A stretch of 64,000 nt of DNA from Luteibacter sp. (GTDB lineage: Bacteria > Pseudomonadota > Gammaproteobacteria > Xanthomonadales > Rhodanobacteraceae). Shown piece after piece: positions 16,884 through 26,055 of the stretch; the first letter of the stretch is position 1, and every line of letters starts with the position of its first letter. Where the stretch lies: assembly GCF_009912395.1 (NCBI RefSeq), contig NZ_WNDO01000004.1, forward strand, positions 124,001 through 188,000, read 5' to 3'. The translations under genes were made by a program, and so were the position numbers. The notes beneath the pieces are model-generated. The model did not search any database. It was given only the letters and a program-made list of their open reading frames with translations, and was not told the origin of the DNA.

Positions 16884-17732
16884 ATGCCTGACATTCTCCA
16901 CCGCATTCTCGACCGCAAGCTGGAAGAGATCGCCGAACGCAGTCGCAAGCGCTCGCTCGACGATCTCGTCGCGCGCGTGGCCGACCTGGACGACACCCGC
17001 GGATTTGTCGCCGCCATCGACGCGAAGCTGCACGACCACCAGCCGGCGGTCATCGCGGAGATCAAGAAGGCCAGCCCGAGCAAGGGTCTCATCCGTCCGG
17101 ACTTCGATCCGGCGGCCATCGCCCGCAGCTACGAAGCCGGCGGTGCCGCCTGCCTGTCCGTGCTGACGGACGCCGATTTCTTCCAGGGTCACGAAGACTT
17201 CGTCGGCCAGGCCCGTGCGGCCTGCCAGTTGCCGATCCTGCGCAAGGATTTCATCGTCGACGAATACCAGGTGTACGAGGCGCGCGTGATCGGCGCCGAC
17301 TGCATCCTGCTGATCGTCTCGGCCTTCGCGCAGAAGGAGGCCGACGGCGACCGCATCTACGACGAGAGCCGCCTCACCGAGCTGTCGCTGCTGGCCGCCG
17401 AGCTGGATCTCGACGTCCTGGTCGAAGTGCATAACGAGGAAGAACTCGAGATCGCCCTCGGCATGCCCGCGCCGCTGATCGGCGTGAACAACCGCAACCT
17501 GCGCACCTTCGAGACCTCGCTGGGCACGTCGCTGCGCCTCAAGGACCGCGTGGGCGAGGAAACCGCCATCGTGGCGGAGTCCGGCATCCACACGCCGGAA
17601 GACGTCCGCATCCTGCGGGAAAAGGGTATCCACACCTTCCTGGTCGGCGAGGCGTTCATGCGCGCTCCCGATCCGGGCGAGGAACTGAAAAAGCTCTTCT
17701 TCGGGGCGCACCCGCACTCGCACCGGCACTGA
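16884..17732 (+). CDS. trpC: Indole-3-glycerol-phosphate synthase
   Basis: TrpC closes the indole ring in the fourth step of the pathway. It is a monofunctional TIM barrel of 282 residues, not fused to TrpF. Visible catalytic segments are EIKKASPSKG, LRKDFIVDEYQVYEAR, GVNNRNLRTFE and VAESGIHTPED. It follows trpD by 50 bases. The C-terminal tail ends in a His-rich HPHSHRH stretch. Confidence 0.96.
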   Translation: MPDILHRILDRKLEEIAERSRKRSLDDLVARVADLDDTRGFVAAIDAKLHDHQPAVIAEIKKASPSKGLIRPDFDPAAIARSYEAGGAACLSVLTDADFFQGHEDFVGQARAACQLPILRKDFIVDEYQVYEARVIGADCILLIVSAFAQKEADGDRIYDESRLTELSLLAAELDLDVLVEVHNEEELEIALGMPAPLIGVNNRNLRTFETSLGTSLRLKDRVGEETAIVAESGIHTPEDVRILREKGIHTFLVGEAFMRAPDPGEELKKLFFGAHPHSHRH

Positions 17733-17739
17733 CGAAACG

Positions 17740-18447
17740 ATGACACAGGGGATCGAGACGGTGGAGGCGCAAGCCTCCGCCGCCGACGCGCAACGCGTCG
17801 TTCTGTTCGACTTCGATGGCGTGATCGTGCGCCACCAGACCCTCGAACTGTTCTACCGCGACCGCCTCAAGGGTCTCGGGCGCTGGCGCTTGCTGCTCGC
17901 GTTGCCGGTGGTGCCATTCGTGCCCTTTCTTATCCCGACGGTGGCGGGCAATCGCTTCCTGGGGCGCCTGTTCCTGCGCGTGGTCACCTTCGGTCGCTCC
18001 GAGGCCAGCTATCGCCGACAGGTCACCGCCTTTGCTCGCGCCTACGCGCGTAAGCCCGGGGTGTTCGTGCGCGATGCCGTGGCCGGCCTGCGCCGCCACG
18101 TCGATGCGGGCGACCGCGTGGTCATCGTTACTGGCAACGATCGGACCCTGGTCGAGGCGATCCTCGACGAGGTGAACCTGGGAGGCTGCGAACTCCTGGC
18201 CTCGCAGACCCGGGGCGGGCTGTTCGGCGTTCACTTCACGCGGCACAACGTGGAAGGCGTGAAAGTCACCTCGCTTCGCCGGGAAGGCATCCCGCAGCCC
18301 TGGGCTATTGCCTATGCGGATTCGCTGTCCGACCTGCCCATGCTGAAGGCCGCCCAGTCGGCCCGCTTGGTCAACGCCAACGCGAAGACGATCAAGAAGG
18401 CCGGCAAGGCCCTCGGTCCCAAGATGCAGGTGATGGACTGGTTCTGA
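17740..18447 (+). CDS. HAD-superfamily (subfamily IB) phosphatase
   Basis: The 235 residues have the HAD motifs: nucleophile Asp in LFDFDGVIV, the Thr of motif II in VVIVTGNDRT, a Lys in motif III (VKVTSL), and motif IV in YADSLSDLPML. The cap is of the phosphoserine-phosphatase type. It starts eight bases after trpC and is probably cotranscribed with it. The substrate is unknown. Confidence 0.88.
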   Translation: MTQGIETVEAQASAADAQRVVLFDFDGVIVRHQTLELFYRDRLKGLGRWRLLLALPVVPFVPFLIPTVAGNRFLGRLFLRVVTFGRSEASYRRQVTAFARAYARKPGVFVRDAVAGLRRHVDAGDRVVIVTGNDRTLVEAILDEVNLGGCELLASQTRGGLFGVHFTRHNVEGVKVTSLRREGIPQPWAIAYADSLSDLPMLKAAQSARLVNANAKTIKKAGKALGPKMQVMDWF

Positions 18448-18450
18448 TCC

Positions 18451-19197
18451 TCAGCCCAGGAAGTGGCGGCCGAGCTGGAAAAGGCTGATGCCCACGATGA
18501 GGCAACCCACGGCCACCATCACGTAGCGTGGTGGCAAATGTTTCACCAGCCACGCGGCAACGGGCGCCGCGATCACGCCGCCGGTGAGCAGGCCGAGCAC
18601 GATCGGCCAGTGCTGCACGCCCATGTGGGCGATGAGGGTGGTGGAGATGGCGATGGTCACCACGAACTCCGCCGCGTTGACGGTGCCGATGGTCTGTCGC
18701 ACGGCGCCACCGCGGGCGAGCAGGGTGGACGTGGCGATCGGCCCCCAGCCACCGCCGCCGATGGCGTCGAGCAGACCCGCGAAAAAGCCGAGCACGCCCT
18801 TGTGCCGTACCCGGTGGTGCGACACCACGCGCCCGGCGGCCCGCACCAGCACCACGGTGCCCAGGATCAGCAGGTACACATAGACGAAGGGCTTGATCGC
18901 CTCGCCGGGCATGCTGGCCAGGAACCACGCGCCGATGATGCCGCCGATCACCCCGGGAATCGCCAGGCGGCGAAAGGCCTTCCAGTCCACGTTGCCAAAG
19001 AAGGCATGGGCGCCACCCGACACACCGGTGGTGAACACCTCGGCCGTATGCACCGTGGCGCTCGCCACGGCCGGTGGCAGGCCGAGCGCCAGCAGCACCG
19101 AGTTCGATACCAGTCCGTAGGCCATGCCGAGGGCCCCGTCCACCAGTTGGGCGAGCAGGCCGACGCCGGCGAACAGGAGGAACTGGCTCCAGTCCAT
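18451..19197 (-). CDS. TauE/SafE (TSUP) family anion permease
   Basis: The ATG at 19197 gives a 248-residue integral membrane protein with two related halves. The motifs GLLAQLVDGALGMAYGL and GFFAGLLDAIGGGGWGP are the paired TSUP signatures. Members export or import sulfite, sulfonates or other sulfur-containing organic anions. An upstream in-frame ATG at 19287 would add an implausible soluble leader. It is convergent with the HAD gene. Confidence 0.9.
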   Translation of the reverse strand: MDWSQFLLFAGVGLLAQLVDGALGMAYGLVSNSVLLALGLPPAVASATVHTAEVFTTGVSGGAHAFFGNVDWKAFRRLAIPGVIGGIIGAWFLASMPGEAIKPFVYVYLLILGTVVLVRAAGRVVSHHRVRHKGVLGFFAGLLDAIGGGGWGPIATSTLLARGGAVRQTIGTVNAAEFVVTIAISTTLIAHMGVQHWPIVLGLLTGGVIAAPVAAWLVKHLPPRYVMVAVGCLIVGISLFQLGRHFLG

Positions 19198-19336
19198 GCA
19201 ACTTCCTGAATGAAATCCGCTTCCACCATAGCCCAACCCTCTGCCCGGACGGGATGAAGAGGCGGCAAAATCGCTTGCGTGCGGCATCGCGCCGCCGTAG
19301 GCTGCGGCTTATTCGGGAATACGTTAGGACTTACGC

Positions 19337-20287
19337 ATGTATCTGTCGTCCCTTCGCGAGCTGGCCCTGGGGAGTCGCCTCAAGGCGCTGAGCGACCACT
19401 TCTACCAAGTGGTGGACGACGTCTATCGGACCTGCGGCGCAGGGATCGAATCGCGCTGGTTTCCGGTGCTGCGCTTCCTTCGCGATGTCGGCCCTACCAC
19501 CGTCACCGACGTGGCCCTGGCCATCGGGCAGACCCATTCGGCGGTGAGCCAACTGGCCGACCGGCTGGTCGAGGCCGGCATGGTGATCCGCCAGCGCGAC
19601 CCGCAGGATGGCCGACGCAGCGTACTGGTGCTGACCGAGGCGGGCGATCGCGCGCTCGGTGCGCTGGGGCCGGTATGGCTGGCGATCCGGCGGGGCATCG
19701 CCGATTCGCTCGGGCCGCGTGGCGCGGCCTTGCTGGAGGCGATCGACGGTTGCGAGGAAGGCCTCGCGGAGCGCCCTCTCGTGGACGCGATCCTTGGTCA
19801 GCACGCGATGCTGGCCGCCACGGAGGTCACGGTGGTGCCGTTCGACGCGGCGCATCGCGACCACTTCCGCCGCCTCAACCAGCAATGGCTGGAGCGCTAC
19901 TTCCGGGTGGAGGACGTGGACCGCGCCGTGCTGGCCGATCCGGAAGGCCTGATCGTCGCGACGGGCGGCATGGTGTTCTTCGCCCTCTACGCGGGGGAAG
20001 TCATCGGCACCTGCGCACTGCTGCACGAAGGCGACGGCGTCTACGAGCTGACCAAGATGGGCGTGGACGAGAACTACCGGGGCCTGGGTGCCGGTCGGAA
20101 GCTGCTGGATGCCGCCATCGCCCAATACCGCCGCCTGGGCGGCACGCGGCTGTTCCTGGAATCGAACAGCCGGCTGGGGCGGGCGCTGGGCATGTACGAG
20201 CGGGCCGGCTTCGTGATGCAGCCGGCGACTCGGCCCGGTTCGCATTACGAGCGGGCCGACGTCTACATGGTGTTCGAAGGCGCCTGA
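19337..20287 (+). CDS. MarR-GNAT fusion: winged-helix regulator with acetyltransferase domain
   Basis: The 316 residues fuse a MarR winged helix (about 1-150, with TVTDVALAIGQTHSAVSQLA and DPQDGRRSVLVLT) to a GNAT domain (about 165-316, with the acetyl-CoA loop MGVDENYRGLGAGRKLL and LFLESNSRLGRALGMYERAGF). Such fusions are a known regulator-enzyme type in which an amino-acid-like or antibiotic ligand may be acetylated or sensed. Its target is not evident from the neighbourhood. Confidence 0.9.
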   Translation: MYLSSLRELALGSRLKALSDHFYQVVDDVYRTCGAGIESRWFPVLRFLRDVGPTTVTDVALAIGQTHSAVSQLADRLVEAGMVIRQRDPQDGRRSVLVLTEAGDRALGALGPVWLAIRRGIADSLGPRGAALLEAIDGCEEGLAERPLVDAILGQHAMLAATEVTVVPFDAAHRDHFRRLNQQWLERYFRVEDVDRAVLADPEGLIVATGGMVFFALYAGEVIGTCALLHEGDGVYELTKMGVDENYRGLGAGRKLLDAAIAQYRRLGGTRLFLESNSRLGRALGMYERAGFVMQPATRPGSHYERADVYMVFEGA

Positions 20288-20294
20288 CGGCGGC

Positions 20295-21002
20295 TTAGCG
20301 GGTGCCGCGCACCACGATGGTCTTGCCGGAAACGTCGATCATCCGCTCTTCCTCGAGCTGCTTCAGCACGCGGCCGACCATCTCGCGCGAGCAGCCCACG
20401 ATGCGGCTGACTTCCTGGCGGGAGATGCGGATCTGGGTGCCGTCGGGATGGGTCATCGCGTCCGGCTCCTGGCACAGGTCGAGCAGGGTGCGGGAGACGC
20501 GGTTGGTGACGTCCATGAACGCCATGCGGCTGACCTGGCGCGAGGTGCGCAGCAGTCGCTGGGTCAGCTGCGAGCCGATGGCGAACAGCAGCTTGGGGCA
20601 CTCGGCGGCGAGCGGGCCTTCCAGCAGCTGGAACAGGCGCTCGTAGCTGATCTCGGCCATTTCGCAGGCGGTGCGGGTACGCACCAGCGATTCGCGCTGG
20701 GCCTGCTCGACGAACAGGCCCATCTCGCCGATGAACTGGCCACGATTGATATAGGCGAGGATCAGCTCACGGCCTTCCTCGTCCTCGGTGCAGACGGCCA
20801 GGGAGCCGTCGACCACGTAATAGAGGGTGTTGGCGGGGTCGCCGGGGCGGATGATGGCGGTTTTGCCCGGGTAACGGCGCCGGTGGCACGCGTCCAGGAA
20901 CCGGCTCATGGATGCAGGGTCGGGGGCGAAGCTCGTGGGAGCCTGGGACCGTTCGAACGCCTGTTGCAACAAATATTTGAGTTGAGCCACAGCAGATTCC
21001 AT
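20295..21002 (-). CDS. clp: Crp/Fnr-family global regulator, Clp type
   Basis: The ATG at 21002, with AGAGG upstream, gives 235 residues. A cyclic-nucleotide-binding beta roll (about 35-140, RPGDPANTLYYVVDGSLAV and FIGEMGLFVE) is followed by a Crp helix-turn-helix (ISRQEVSRIVGCSREMVGRV). The sequence closely follows Xanthomonas Clp (for example HRRRYPGKT, RTRTACEMAEISYERL, VRGTR at the end), a regulator of virulence and exoenzyme genes that is released from DNA by cyclic di-GMP. It is divergent from speD, as in Xanthomonads. Confidence 0.9.
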   Translation of the reverse strand: MESAVAQLKYLLQQAFERSQAPTSFAPDPASMSRFLDACHRRRYPGKTAIIRPGDPANTLYYVVDGSLAVCTEDEEGRELILAYINRGQFIGEMGLFVEQAQRESLVRTRTACEMAEISYERLFQLLEGPLAAECPKLLFAIGSQLTQRLLRTSRQVSRMAFMDVTNRVSRTLLDLCQEPDAMTHPDGTQIRISRQEVSRIVGCSREMVGRVLKQLEEERMIDVSGKTIVVRGTR

Positions 21003-21338
21003 TGAGCCTCTATGGCATGGCGCCCCTTTTTCGGGTCGGTCGGCCGACGGAAAACCGTCAGGCGACGCCGACTCGCCATGTCCCCGGGGGATTATGGCAG
21101 ACAACCGCCATACGGAATCCACCATTTAGGGCGATGCGGGGCGGATGGGGCCGGGCGTGTTCAAATCCTCGCCATCTTGCCCCATAATTTCACCCCCTCG
21201 GTGTCTGGGCCCTTGTCTCACACCGTTCACAAAGTGCGGGCAGACTGCCCGTCTGCACGTCACTTATCTTCACCTGCGGGGATCCTTGCTGCTAACCCGT
21301 GTCTACTGCTGGCCGTCCCCCGGCCTCGGAGAGTCGCT
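21003..21338. other. Intergenic region between clp and speD
   Basis: This 336-base divergent control region has no gene I can support. CGGGCA and TGCCCG near 21237-21251 can pair. I found no perfect Crp/Clp site (TGTGA-N6-TCACA). Promoters for both flanking genes must lie here. Confidence 0.5.
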
Positions 21339-22124
21339 GTGGTCAAACCGCTTCCCCGCCTTCGCCTGCAGGGTTTCAACAACCTCACCAAGGCGCTGAG
21401 CTTCAACATCTACGACATCTGCTACGCCGTCTCTGAGCAGCAGCGTCAGAACTACATCGAATACATCGATGAACAGTACGACGCCGACCGCCTGACCCAG
21501 ATCCTCACGGACGTGGCCGAGATCATCGGTGCCAACATCCTGAACATCGCCCGCCAGGACTACGATCCGCAGGGCGCCTCGGTCACCATCCTCATCTCCG
21601 AGGAGCCGGTGGTCGAGAAGCTCGGCCGCGACACCATCTCCGGTGCCGTCGTCGCGCACATGGACAAGAGCCACATCACCGTCCACACCTACCCGGAAAC
21701 GCATCCGCATAACGGCATCGCGACCTTCCGCGCGGACATCGACGTGGCCACCTGCGGCGTGATCTCGCCGCTGAAGGCGCTGAACTACCTGATCGACAGC
21801 TTCGAGTCGGACATCGTCATCGCCGACTACCGCGTGCGCGGCTTCACGCGCGACGTGAAGGGCAAGAAGCACTTCATCGACCACAAGATCAACTCGGTGC
21901 AGGACTACCTGGCCAAGCACATCCGCCAGAAGTACGAGATGTTCGACGTGAACGTCTACCAGGAAAACATCTTTCACACGAAGATGCACATCAAGGACTT
22001 TGACCTCGACACCTACCTGTTCGAGGCCCAGGCCGACGACCTCTCGTTCAAGGAGCGCCAGCGCATCGAGTCGCTGCTCCGCCGCGAGATCGAGGAACTC
22101 TTCCACGGCCGCAACCTGATGTAA
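21339..22124 (+). CDS. speD: S-adenosylmethionine decarboxylase proenzyme
   Basis: SpeD makes decarboxylated SAM for spermidine synthesis. I set the start at the GTG at 21339 (GGAG upstream), giving [20 protein letters not shown], as in Xanthomonas; upstream codons in the frame are not coding-like. The proenzyme of 261 residues self-cleaves at Lys110-Ser111 ([16 protein letters not shown]), where the Ser becomes the pyruvoyl cofactor. The catalytic Cys lies in [10 protein letters not shown] strong intrinsic terminator follows. Confidence 0.94.
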   Translation: MVKPLPRLRLQGFNNLTKALSFNIYDICYAVSEQQRQNYIEYIDEQYDADRLTQILTDVAEIIGANILNIARQDYDPQGASVTILISEEPVVEKLGRDTISGAVVAHMDKSHITVHTYPETHPHNGIATFRADIDVATCGVISPLKALNYLIDSFESDIVIADYRVRGFTRDVKGKKHFIDHKINSVQDYLAKHIRQKYEMFDVNVYQENIFHTKMHIKDFDLDTYLFEAQADDLSFKERQRIESLLRREIEELFHGRNLM

Positions 22125-22125
22125 C

Positions 22126-22155
22126 AAAAAGCCCCGCGAAAGCGGGGCTTTTTTT
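22126..22155 (+). terminator. Intrinsic terminator of speD
   Basis: GCCCCGC (22131-22137) pairs with GCGGGGC (22142-22148) around GAAA, extended by five A before and seven T after. A-tract, tetraloop and T-run make it effective, and probably usable from both directions. Confidence 0.9.
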
Positions 22156-22194
22156 AGGGGGCGCTACGCCTCGGAATACACCCGGGACTACGCC

Positions 22195-22262
22195 TGTAGG
22201 AGCGCGCTCGCGCGCGATGGGTGCTCGCGACAACCCCCATCACGCGCAAGCGCGCTCCTACA
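22195..22262. repeat. REP-type inverted repeat pair
   Basis: A left arm starting TGTAGGAGCGCGC and a right arm ending GCGCGCTCCTACA face each other across about 20 bases, forming a BIME-like pair between the speD terminator and coq7. Related copies lie at 42738, 43901 and 44089. Confidence 0.8.
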
Positions 22263-22271
22263 GAATCCCGA

Positions 22272-22913
22272 CTAAACCCGATACGCCACCGTCTTCATCA
22301 CCACCGACGCCGCATGCATGATCTTCGGCAACGGGAAGGGCAGGTCGATCCCGCCCCGCGCCTGCGCCGCATCGGCATGGCGGATCTCGTCGGCCTGCAT
22401 CTGGCGGAGGATCGCCCGGGACCGGTCGTCCTGCGCGGGCAGGCGCTCCAGGTGCTCGGCAAGATGGGCCTCCACCTGATGCTCGGTCTCCACCACGAAA
22501 CCCAGGCTGATCGGATCGCCCACGGCGGCGGCGGCCATGCCGATCGCGTAGCTGCCGGCGTACCACAGCGGATTGAACAGGCTGGGCCGGCTGTCGAGCT
22601 CCTTCAGGCGCTCGGCACACCAAGCCAGGTGATCGGTTTCCTCCTGGGCCGCGTGCAGCAGGTGCGCACGGGTCTCCGGCGTGCGGGCGAGGGCGGCCTG
22701 GCCGTAATAGAGCGCCTGGGCGCAGACCTCGCCGACATGGTTGATGCGCATCAGGCCGGCGGCGTGGCGACGCTCAGCGTCTTCCATGGGCGCGTCGGGC
22801 ACCGCATCGCCCGGCGAGGGGCGGGCGGCCTCGGGCGAGCCGCCGACGGCTTCCATGGCCCGCTCCAGGCCGGCCAATAGGCGGTCGAGGGGGCTGAGGA
22901 TGCGGACGGACAT
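22272..22913 (-). CDS. coq7: Ubiquinone biosynthesis monooxygenase Coq7
   Basis: Coq7 hydroxylates 2-polyprenyl-3-methyl-6-methoxy-1,4-benzoquinone in ubiquinone synthesis. The ATG at 22913 follows AGGAG and gives 213 residues. The di-iron ligand segments are visible: [29 protein letters not shown] and ADEIRHAD. A central hydrophobic helix ([11 protein letters not shown]) is the membrane-surface segment. Convergent with speD. Confidence 0.94.
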   Translation of the reverse strand: MSVRILSPLDRLLAGLERAMEAVGGSPEAARPSPGDAVPDAPMEDAERRHAAGLMRINHVGEVCAQALYYGQAALARTPETRAHLLHAAQEETDHLAWCAERLKELDSRPSLFNPLWYAGSYAIGMAAAAVGDPISLGFVVETEHQVEAHLAEHLERLPAQDDRSRAILRQMQADEIRHADAAQARGGIDLPFPLPKIMHAASVVMKTVAYRV

Positions 22914-23024
22914 GGAAAACTCCTGACGAAAGGGACGACACACGTTACAATGCGCGGCTACCGAAACGGGACACGGTCGCTGCGGCTGCTTGTCGCGCCC
23001 GACGTTCCGTTGTTCGTGGACAAC

Positions 23025-23055
23025 TTGTGAAACGGCCCGGTCATCATGTTATGAT
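23025..23055 (+). promoter_or_regulatory. Candidate sigma-70 promoter of rplM-rpsI
   Basis: TTGTGA (23025-23030) and TATGAT (23050-23055) form a plausible -35/-10 pair with a 19-base gap, slightly long. The start codon lies about 120 bases downstream, leaving a structured leader. Confidence 0.4.
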
Positions 23056-23065
23056 TGTCGGCCCG

Positions 23066-23088
23066 AAGCTCACCTGATAGGTGGGCTT
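23066..23088 (+). promoter_or_regulatory. Hairpin in the rplM leader
   Basis: AAGCTCACCT pairs with AGGTGGGCTT around GAT, a ten-pair stem with one U-G pair, in the untranslated leader about 95 bases before rplM. Its position suggests an L13 autoregulatory leader, but I could not match it to a described motif. Confidence 0.35.
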
Positions 23089-23182
23089 GCACGGTGAGGG
23101 AAGTTTCAGCTATTCTCTCCCGTCTTTGCTTTCACCGATTCCGTGTTCCGCCTCTCAAGGCGGCAAACCAGGTATTTTCGAA

Positions 23183-23611
23183 ATGAAAACGTTCAGCGCC
23201 AAGCCGGAGAGCGTCAAGCGCGATTGGTTCGTGATCGACGCCACGAACAAGACCCTGGGTCGTCTTTCGACCGAGGTCGCGCGTCGCCTTCGCGGCAAGC
23301 ACAAGCCGGAGTTCACCCCGCACGTCGATACCGGCGATTACATCGTCGTGATCAACGCCGGTAAGGTCGCCGTGACCGGTGCGAAGCTGGACGACAAGAT
23401 GTACCACCGCTTCACCGGCTACGTCGGTAACCTGAAGACCACCAGCCTCAAGGATCTTCTGGCCACCTACCCGGAGCGCGTGATCGAGATCGCCGTCAAG
23501 GGCATGCTGCCGAAGAACCCGCTGGGCCGCGCGATGTATCGCAAGCTCAAGGTGTACGGCGGTGCCGAGCACCCGCACACCGCCCAGCAGCCGCAGGCGC
23601 TGGAAATCTAA
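23183..23611 (+). CDS. rplM: 50S ribosomal protein L13
   Basis: The 142 residues equal the Escherichia coli length and begin [20 protein letters not shown] with the family's [18 protein letters not shown] next. An ATG further upstream in frame is not needed. It forms the conserved rplM-rpsI operon, with nine bases between the genes. Confidence 0.98.
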   Translation: MKTFSAKPESVKRDWFVIDATNKTLGRLSTEVARRLRGKHKPEFTPHVDTGDYIVVINAGKVAVTGAKLDDKMYHRFTGYVGNLKTTSLKDLLATYPERVIEIAVKGMLPKNPLGRAMYRKLKVYGGAEHPHTAQQPQALEI

Positions 23612-23620
23612 GGAACCGAT

Positions 23621-24013
23621 ATGGCTACCCAGCAGAATTACGGTACCGGCCGCCGCAAGACCTCCGCCGCCCGCGTGTTCCTTCGTAAGGGCACCGGTGG
23701 CATCGTGGTGAACGGCAAGCCGCTCGACATCTTCTTCGGCCGCGAAACCTCGCGCATGATCGTCCGTCAGCCGCTTGAGCTGACCGACAATGTCGAAAAG
23801 TTTGATATCATGGTCACCGTTGCCGGTGGCGGCATCACGGGCCAGGCCGGCGCTATCCGCCTCGGCATCGCCCGCGCCCTCGTCGAGTACGACGAAGCGC
23901 TCAAGTCGCCGCTTCGCAAGGCCGGTTTCATGACCCGCGACGCTCGCGAAGTCGAGCGTAAGAAGGTCGGTCTCCACAAGGCCCGCCGCGCTACGCAGTT
24001 CTCGAAGCGCTAA
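23621..24013 (+). CDS. rpsI: 30S ribosomal protein S9
   Basis: The 130 residues include [18 protein letters not shown] at the start and the RNA-contacting C-terminal tail ending QFSKR, both diagnostic of S9. Second gene of the rplM operon. Confidence 0.98.
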   Translation: MATQQNYGTGRRKTSAARVFLRKGTGGIVVNGKPLDIFFGRETSRMIVRQPLELTDNVEKFDIMVTVAGGGITGQAGAIRLGIARALVEYDEALKSPLRKAGFMTRDAREVERKKVGLHKARRATQFSKR

Positions 24014-24025
24014 TCGCGCTTCACC

Positions 24026-24057
24026 ATTCGGTGCACTAAGGTCAGAGCGCACCGAAT
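24026..24057 (+). terminator. Hairpin after rpsI
   Basis: ATTCGGTGC (24026-24034) pairs with GCACCGAAT (24049-24057). No T-run follows, so it may act as a weak terminator or as a 3'-end stabiliser between rpsI and the tRNA gene. Confidence 0.4.
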
Positions 24058-24067
24058 CCCGGTTTAA

Positions 24068-24141
24068 TGGGAGATCGTCTAACGGTAGGACAACGGACTC
24101 TGACTCCGTTTATCTAGGTTCGAATCCTAGTCTCCCAGCCA
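24068..24141 (+). tRNA. tRNA-Gln (anticodon CTG)
   Basis: The 74 bases fold as a tRNA: acceptor TGGGAGA/TCTCCCA, anticodon stem ACGGA/TCCGT enclosing CTCTGAC with anticodon CTG, T arm with GGTTCGAATCC, discriminator G and encoded CCA. It reads the glutamine codon CAG. Confidence 0.95.
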
Positions 24142-24146
24142 AATTG

Positions 24147-24180
24147 AAAAGGGCCCTGAGAAATCAGGGCCCTTTTCTTT
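24147..24180 (+). terminator. Intrinsic terminator of tRNA-Gln
   Basis: AAAAGGGCCCTGA pairs with TCAGGGCCCTTTT around GAAA and continues into a T-rich stretch. A textbook terminator five bases after the tRNA. Confidence 0.93.
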
Positions 24181-24264
24181 TTTGGTTATAGCGCTTGGTT
24201 AACGTGGTTGATCAACACATGCATATGTGTCGGTCGCAGCTCCCTTCACGTTTGAAGTATCAGG

Positions 24265-24535
24265 TTACCCGATGCGTCTTTCCAGGGCGGTTGCCCTTGC
24301 AGCTGTCTGGCTCAGCAAGCATTGATTGGAATCCAGCATATCGGCTGTTCCGCCATTCGGATCGGGTGCGCAGGCTTTATCGCGCTCGGCGATCCAGCCC
24401 CGTTCCTCGTCACGTAGCACCTTGCGTTGTTCCGGCGAAAGGGGCGCTCGCATCTGCTGACCCGGAAGGCTCCTGCCCGAATGCCGAGATGGTGGTGGTT
24501 ATACCGAAGCCGATTCCGATGATCCATCGAAGCAT
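24265..24535 (-). pseudogene. Frameshifted small secreted protein, LprI-like C-terminal segment
   Basis: From the ATG at 24535, with AAGAG upstream, the frame encodes a clean signal peptide (MLRWIIGIGFGITTTISAFG) and then stops after about 41 codons. The next frame, open from 24453 to 24265, carries the segment LRDEERGWIAERDKACAPDP and a later Cys, which resembles the second half of lysozyme-inhibitor LprI-type (DUF1311) domains. Joining the two frames near 24454 gives one continuous protein of about 90 residues, so a single-base shift splits the gene. The first half of the LprI domain seems absent, which argues for decay rather than a sequencing slip alone. Confidence 0.45.
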
Positions 24536-24733
24536 ATGATTCTCTTGGAATAACGTGGCCGATCAAGCTATCTGACGCCGACTATATCCAAGTGGGCGTG
24601 ACGTAGTCTGACCAAGCGTCCAGATGGGGGCGCCTCGCTTTGTGGTCCTTCAAGGGCTGGATCTGATGCGAAATTGATCGAGCTGGGCGATGATTGTTCA
24701 CCGATTTCCTCACAACACACGGGGCATGAACCC

Positions 24734-25699
24734 ATGAGCAGGTTGACGTGCATCGTGCTGGACGACTACCAGGGTGCCGCGAAAGCCGACGCCAGTTGGA
24801 CACGGCTGAGCCATGGGGTGGACGTGACCTTCATCGATCGTCACATCGAGCACGACGAAGAGCTCATCCGTACGTTGCGCAAGGCTGACGTGGTCGTCGT
24901 AATGCGCGAGCGCACGCCCCTCCCCGGACACATTCTCGAACAGCTGCCTGGCCTGAAGCTCATTGTGACCAGCGGTATGCGCAACGCATCGATCGATCTG
25001 GCGACGGCAACGGCACGTGGCATCGTTGTGTGTGGCACGGCGAGTGAATCGGGGCCGCCGGCAGAACTGACCTGGGCCTTGCTGTTGGCCTTGGCCCGCC
25101 ATCTGGGGGATGAGCGCGATGCCATGCGCAGCAATGGGCCTTGGCAGAGTTCGGTAGGCGCTGATCTGGAAGGGCGCACGCTCGGCATCCTTGGTCTCGG
25201 CAAGATAGGCAAGCGCGTATGTCGGGTTGCCAAGGCCTTCGGCATGCGTGTGTTGGCCTGGAGTCCGAACCTGGACGAGCAGCGTGCTGCGGCGGAGGGT
25301 GCCGTCCTCGCTTCATCCAAGCGGGCGCTGTTTGCGGAAAGCGACTTCGTCTCGCTGCATCTGGTGCTGAGCGAACACACCCGCGGTATCGTGGGGCGAG
25401 CGGAGCTGGCGGCAATGCCGCCCCACGCCCTGCTGGTGAACACATCACGCGCCGGCTTGGTGGATCGTGATGCGTTGCTGGAGGCCCTGACGACACACCG
25501 CATCGCTGGGGCAGCCCTGGACGTGTACGAGCAGGAGCCACTGCCTGCTGATGATCCTTTCCGGGTGCTGCCCAACGTGCTTGCCTCTCCTCACCTTGGC
25601 TACGTGACCCAGCGCAATTACGCCACGTACTTCGGTCAGGCCGTTGAAGATATCGAGGCGTGGTTGGCTGGCGCTCCCATTCGGGTGATCAACGAGTAA
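24734..25699 (+). CDS. D-isomer 2-hydroxyacid dehydrogenase family protein
   Basis: The ATG at 24734 gives 321 residues beginning MSRLTCIVLDDYQ. The NAD-binding domain shows GRTLGILGLGKIGKRVCRVA, and the active-site residues appear as Arg in NTSRAGLVDRDALL, Glu in DVYEQEPLP and His in ASPHLGYVT. It would oxidise or reduce a 2-hydroxy/2-keto acid with NAD(P). A TTG start 20 codons upstream is possible but poorer. Stand-alone gene. Confidence 0.9.
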   Translation: MSRLTCIVLDDYQGAAKADASWTRLSHGVDVTFIDRHIEHDEELIRTLRKADVVVVMRERTPLPGHILEQLPGLKLIVTSGMRNASIDLATATARGIVVCGTASESGPPAELTWALLLALARHLGDERDAMRSNGPWQSSVGADLEGRTLGILGLGKIGKRVCRVAKAFGMRVLAWSPNLDEQRAAAEGAVLASSKRALFAESDFVSLHLVLSEHTRGIVGRAELAAMPPHALLVNTSRAGLVDRDALLEALTTHRIAGAALDVYEQEPLPADDPFRVLPNVLASPHLGYVTQRNYATYFGQAVEDIEAWLAGAPIRVINE

Positions 25700-26055
25700 G
25701 AAAGACCCGGCGCACCGCATAGTGTGTGCTGGCGAATATGGCGCAGGGGACCGTCCTGGGCATGGGCATCGACGAGCGCAGCGTATCCACAGCCGGGCTC
25801 GCCTGGGATTGAGGGAGGTTTGCCTAACCATGGCTCTTGCGATGGTGCATGCCTGCACTTACGTGTTGCGCGCGCGGTGTGCTGAAATGAACGACACCAC
25901 GCACACCAGGATGGGGCAAGGATGAGCAACCCGGGCGGTCATGGGACACCGATGTTGATGGAGGTGTCTTGCCTTGATGTGTACCCAATGCACAGTCAGG
26001 GCATTACCAAGTCAAGGCTCGAAACAGGGTGTTGGCGCGTGACGAGGATGCTCGC
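25700..26055 (+). other. Intergenic region before the protease gene
   Basis: Nothing firm is seen in these 356 bases. A 45-codon frame from 25922 (preceded by GGGGCAAGG) ends in an ATGA overlap with the protease start and could be a coupled leader peptide, but it has no family resemblance. Confidence 0.4.

Noticed and set aside
21003-21338. Crp/Clp binding site between clp and speD
   Set aside because: Half-sites such as TTCACA exist, but no TGTGA-N6-TCACA arrangement was found.
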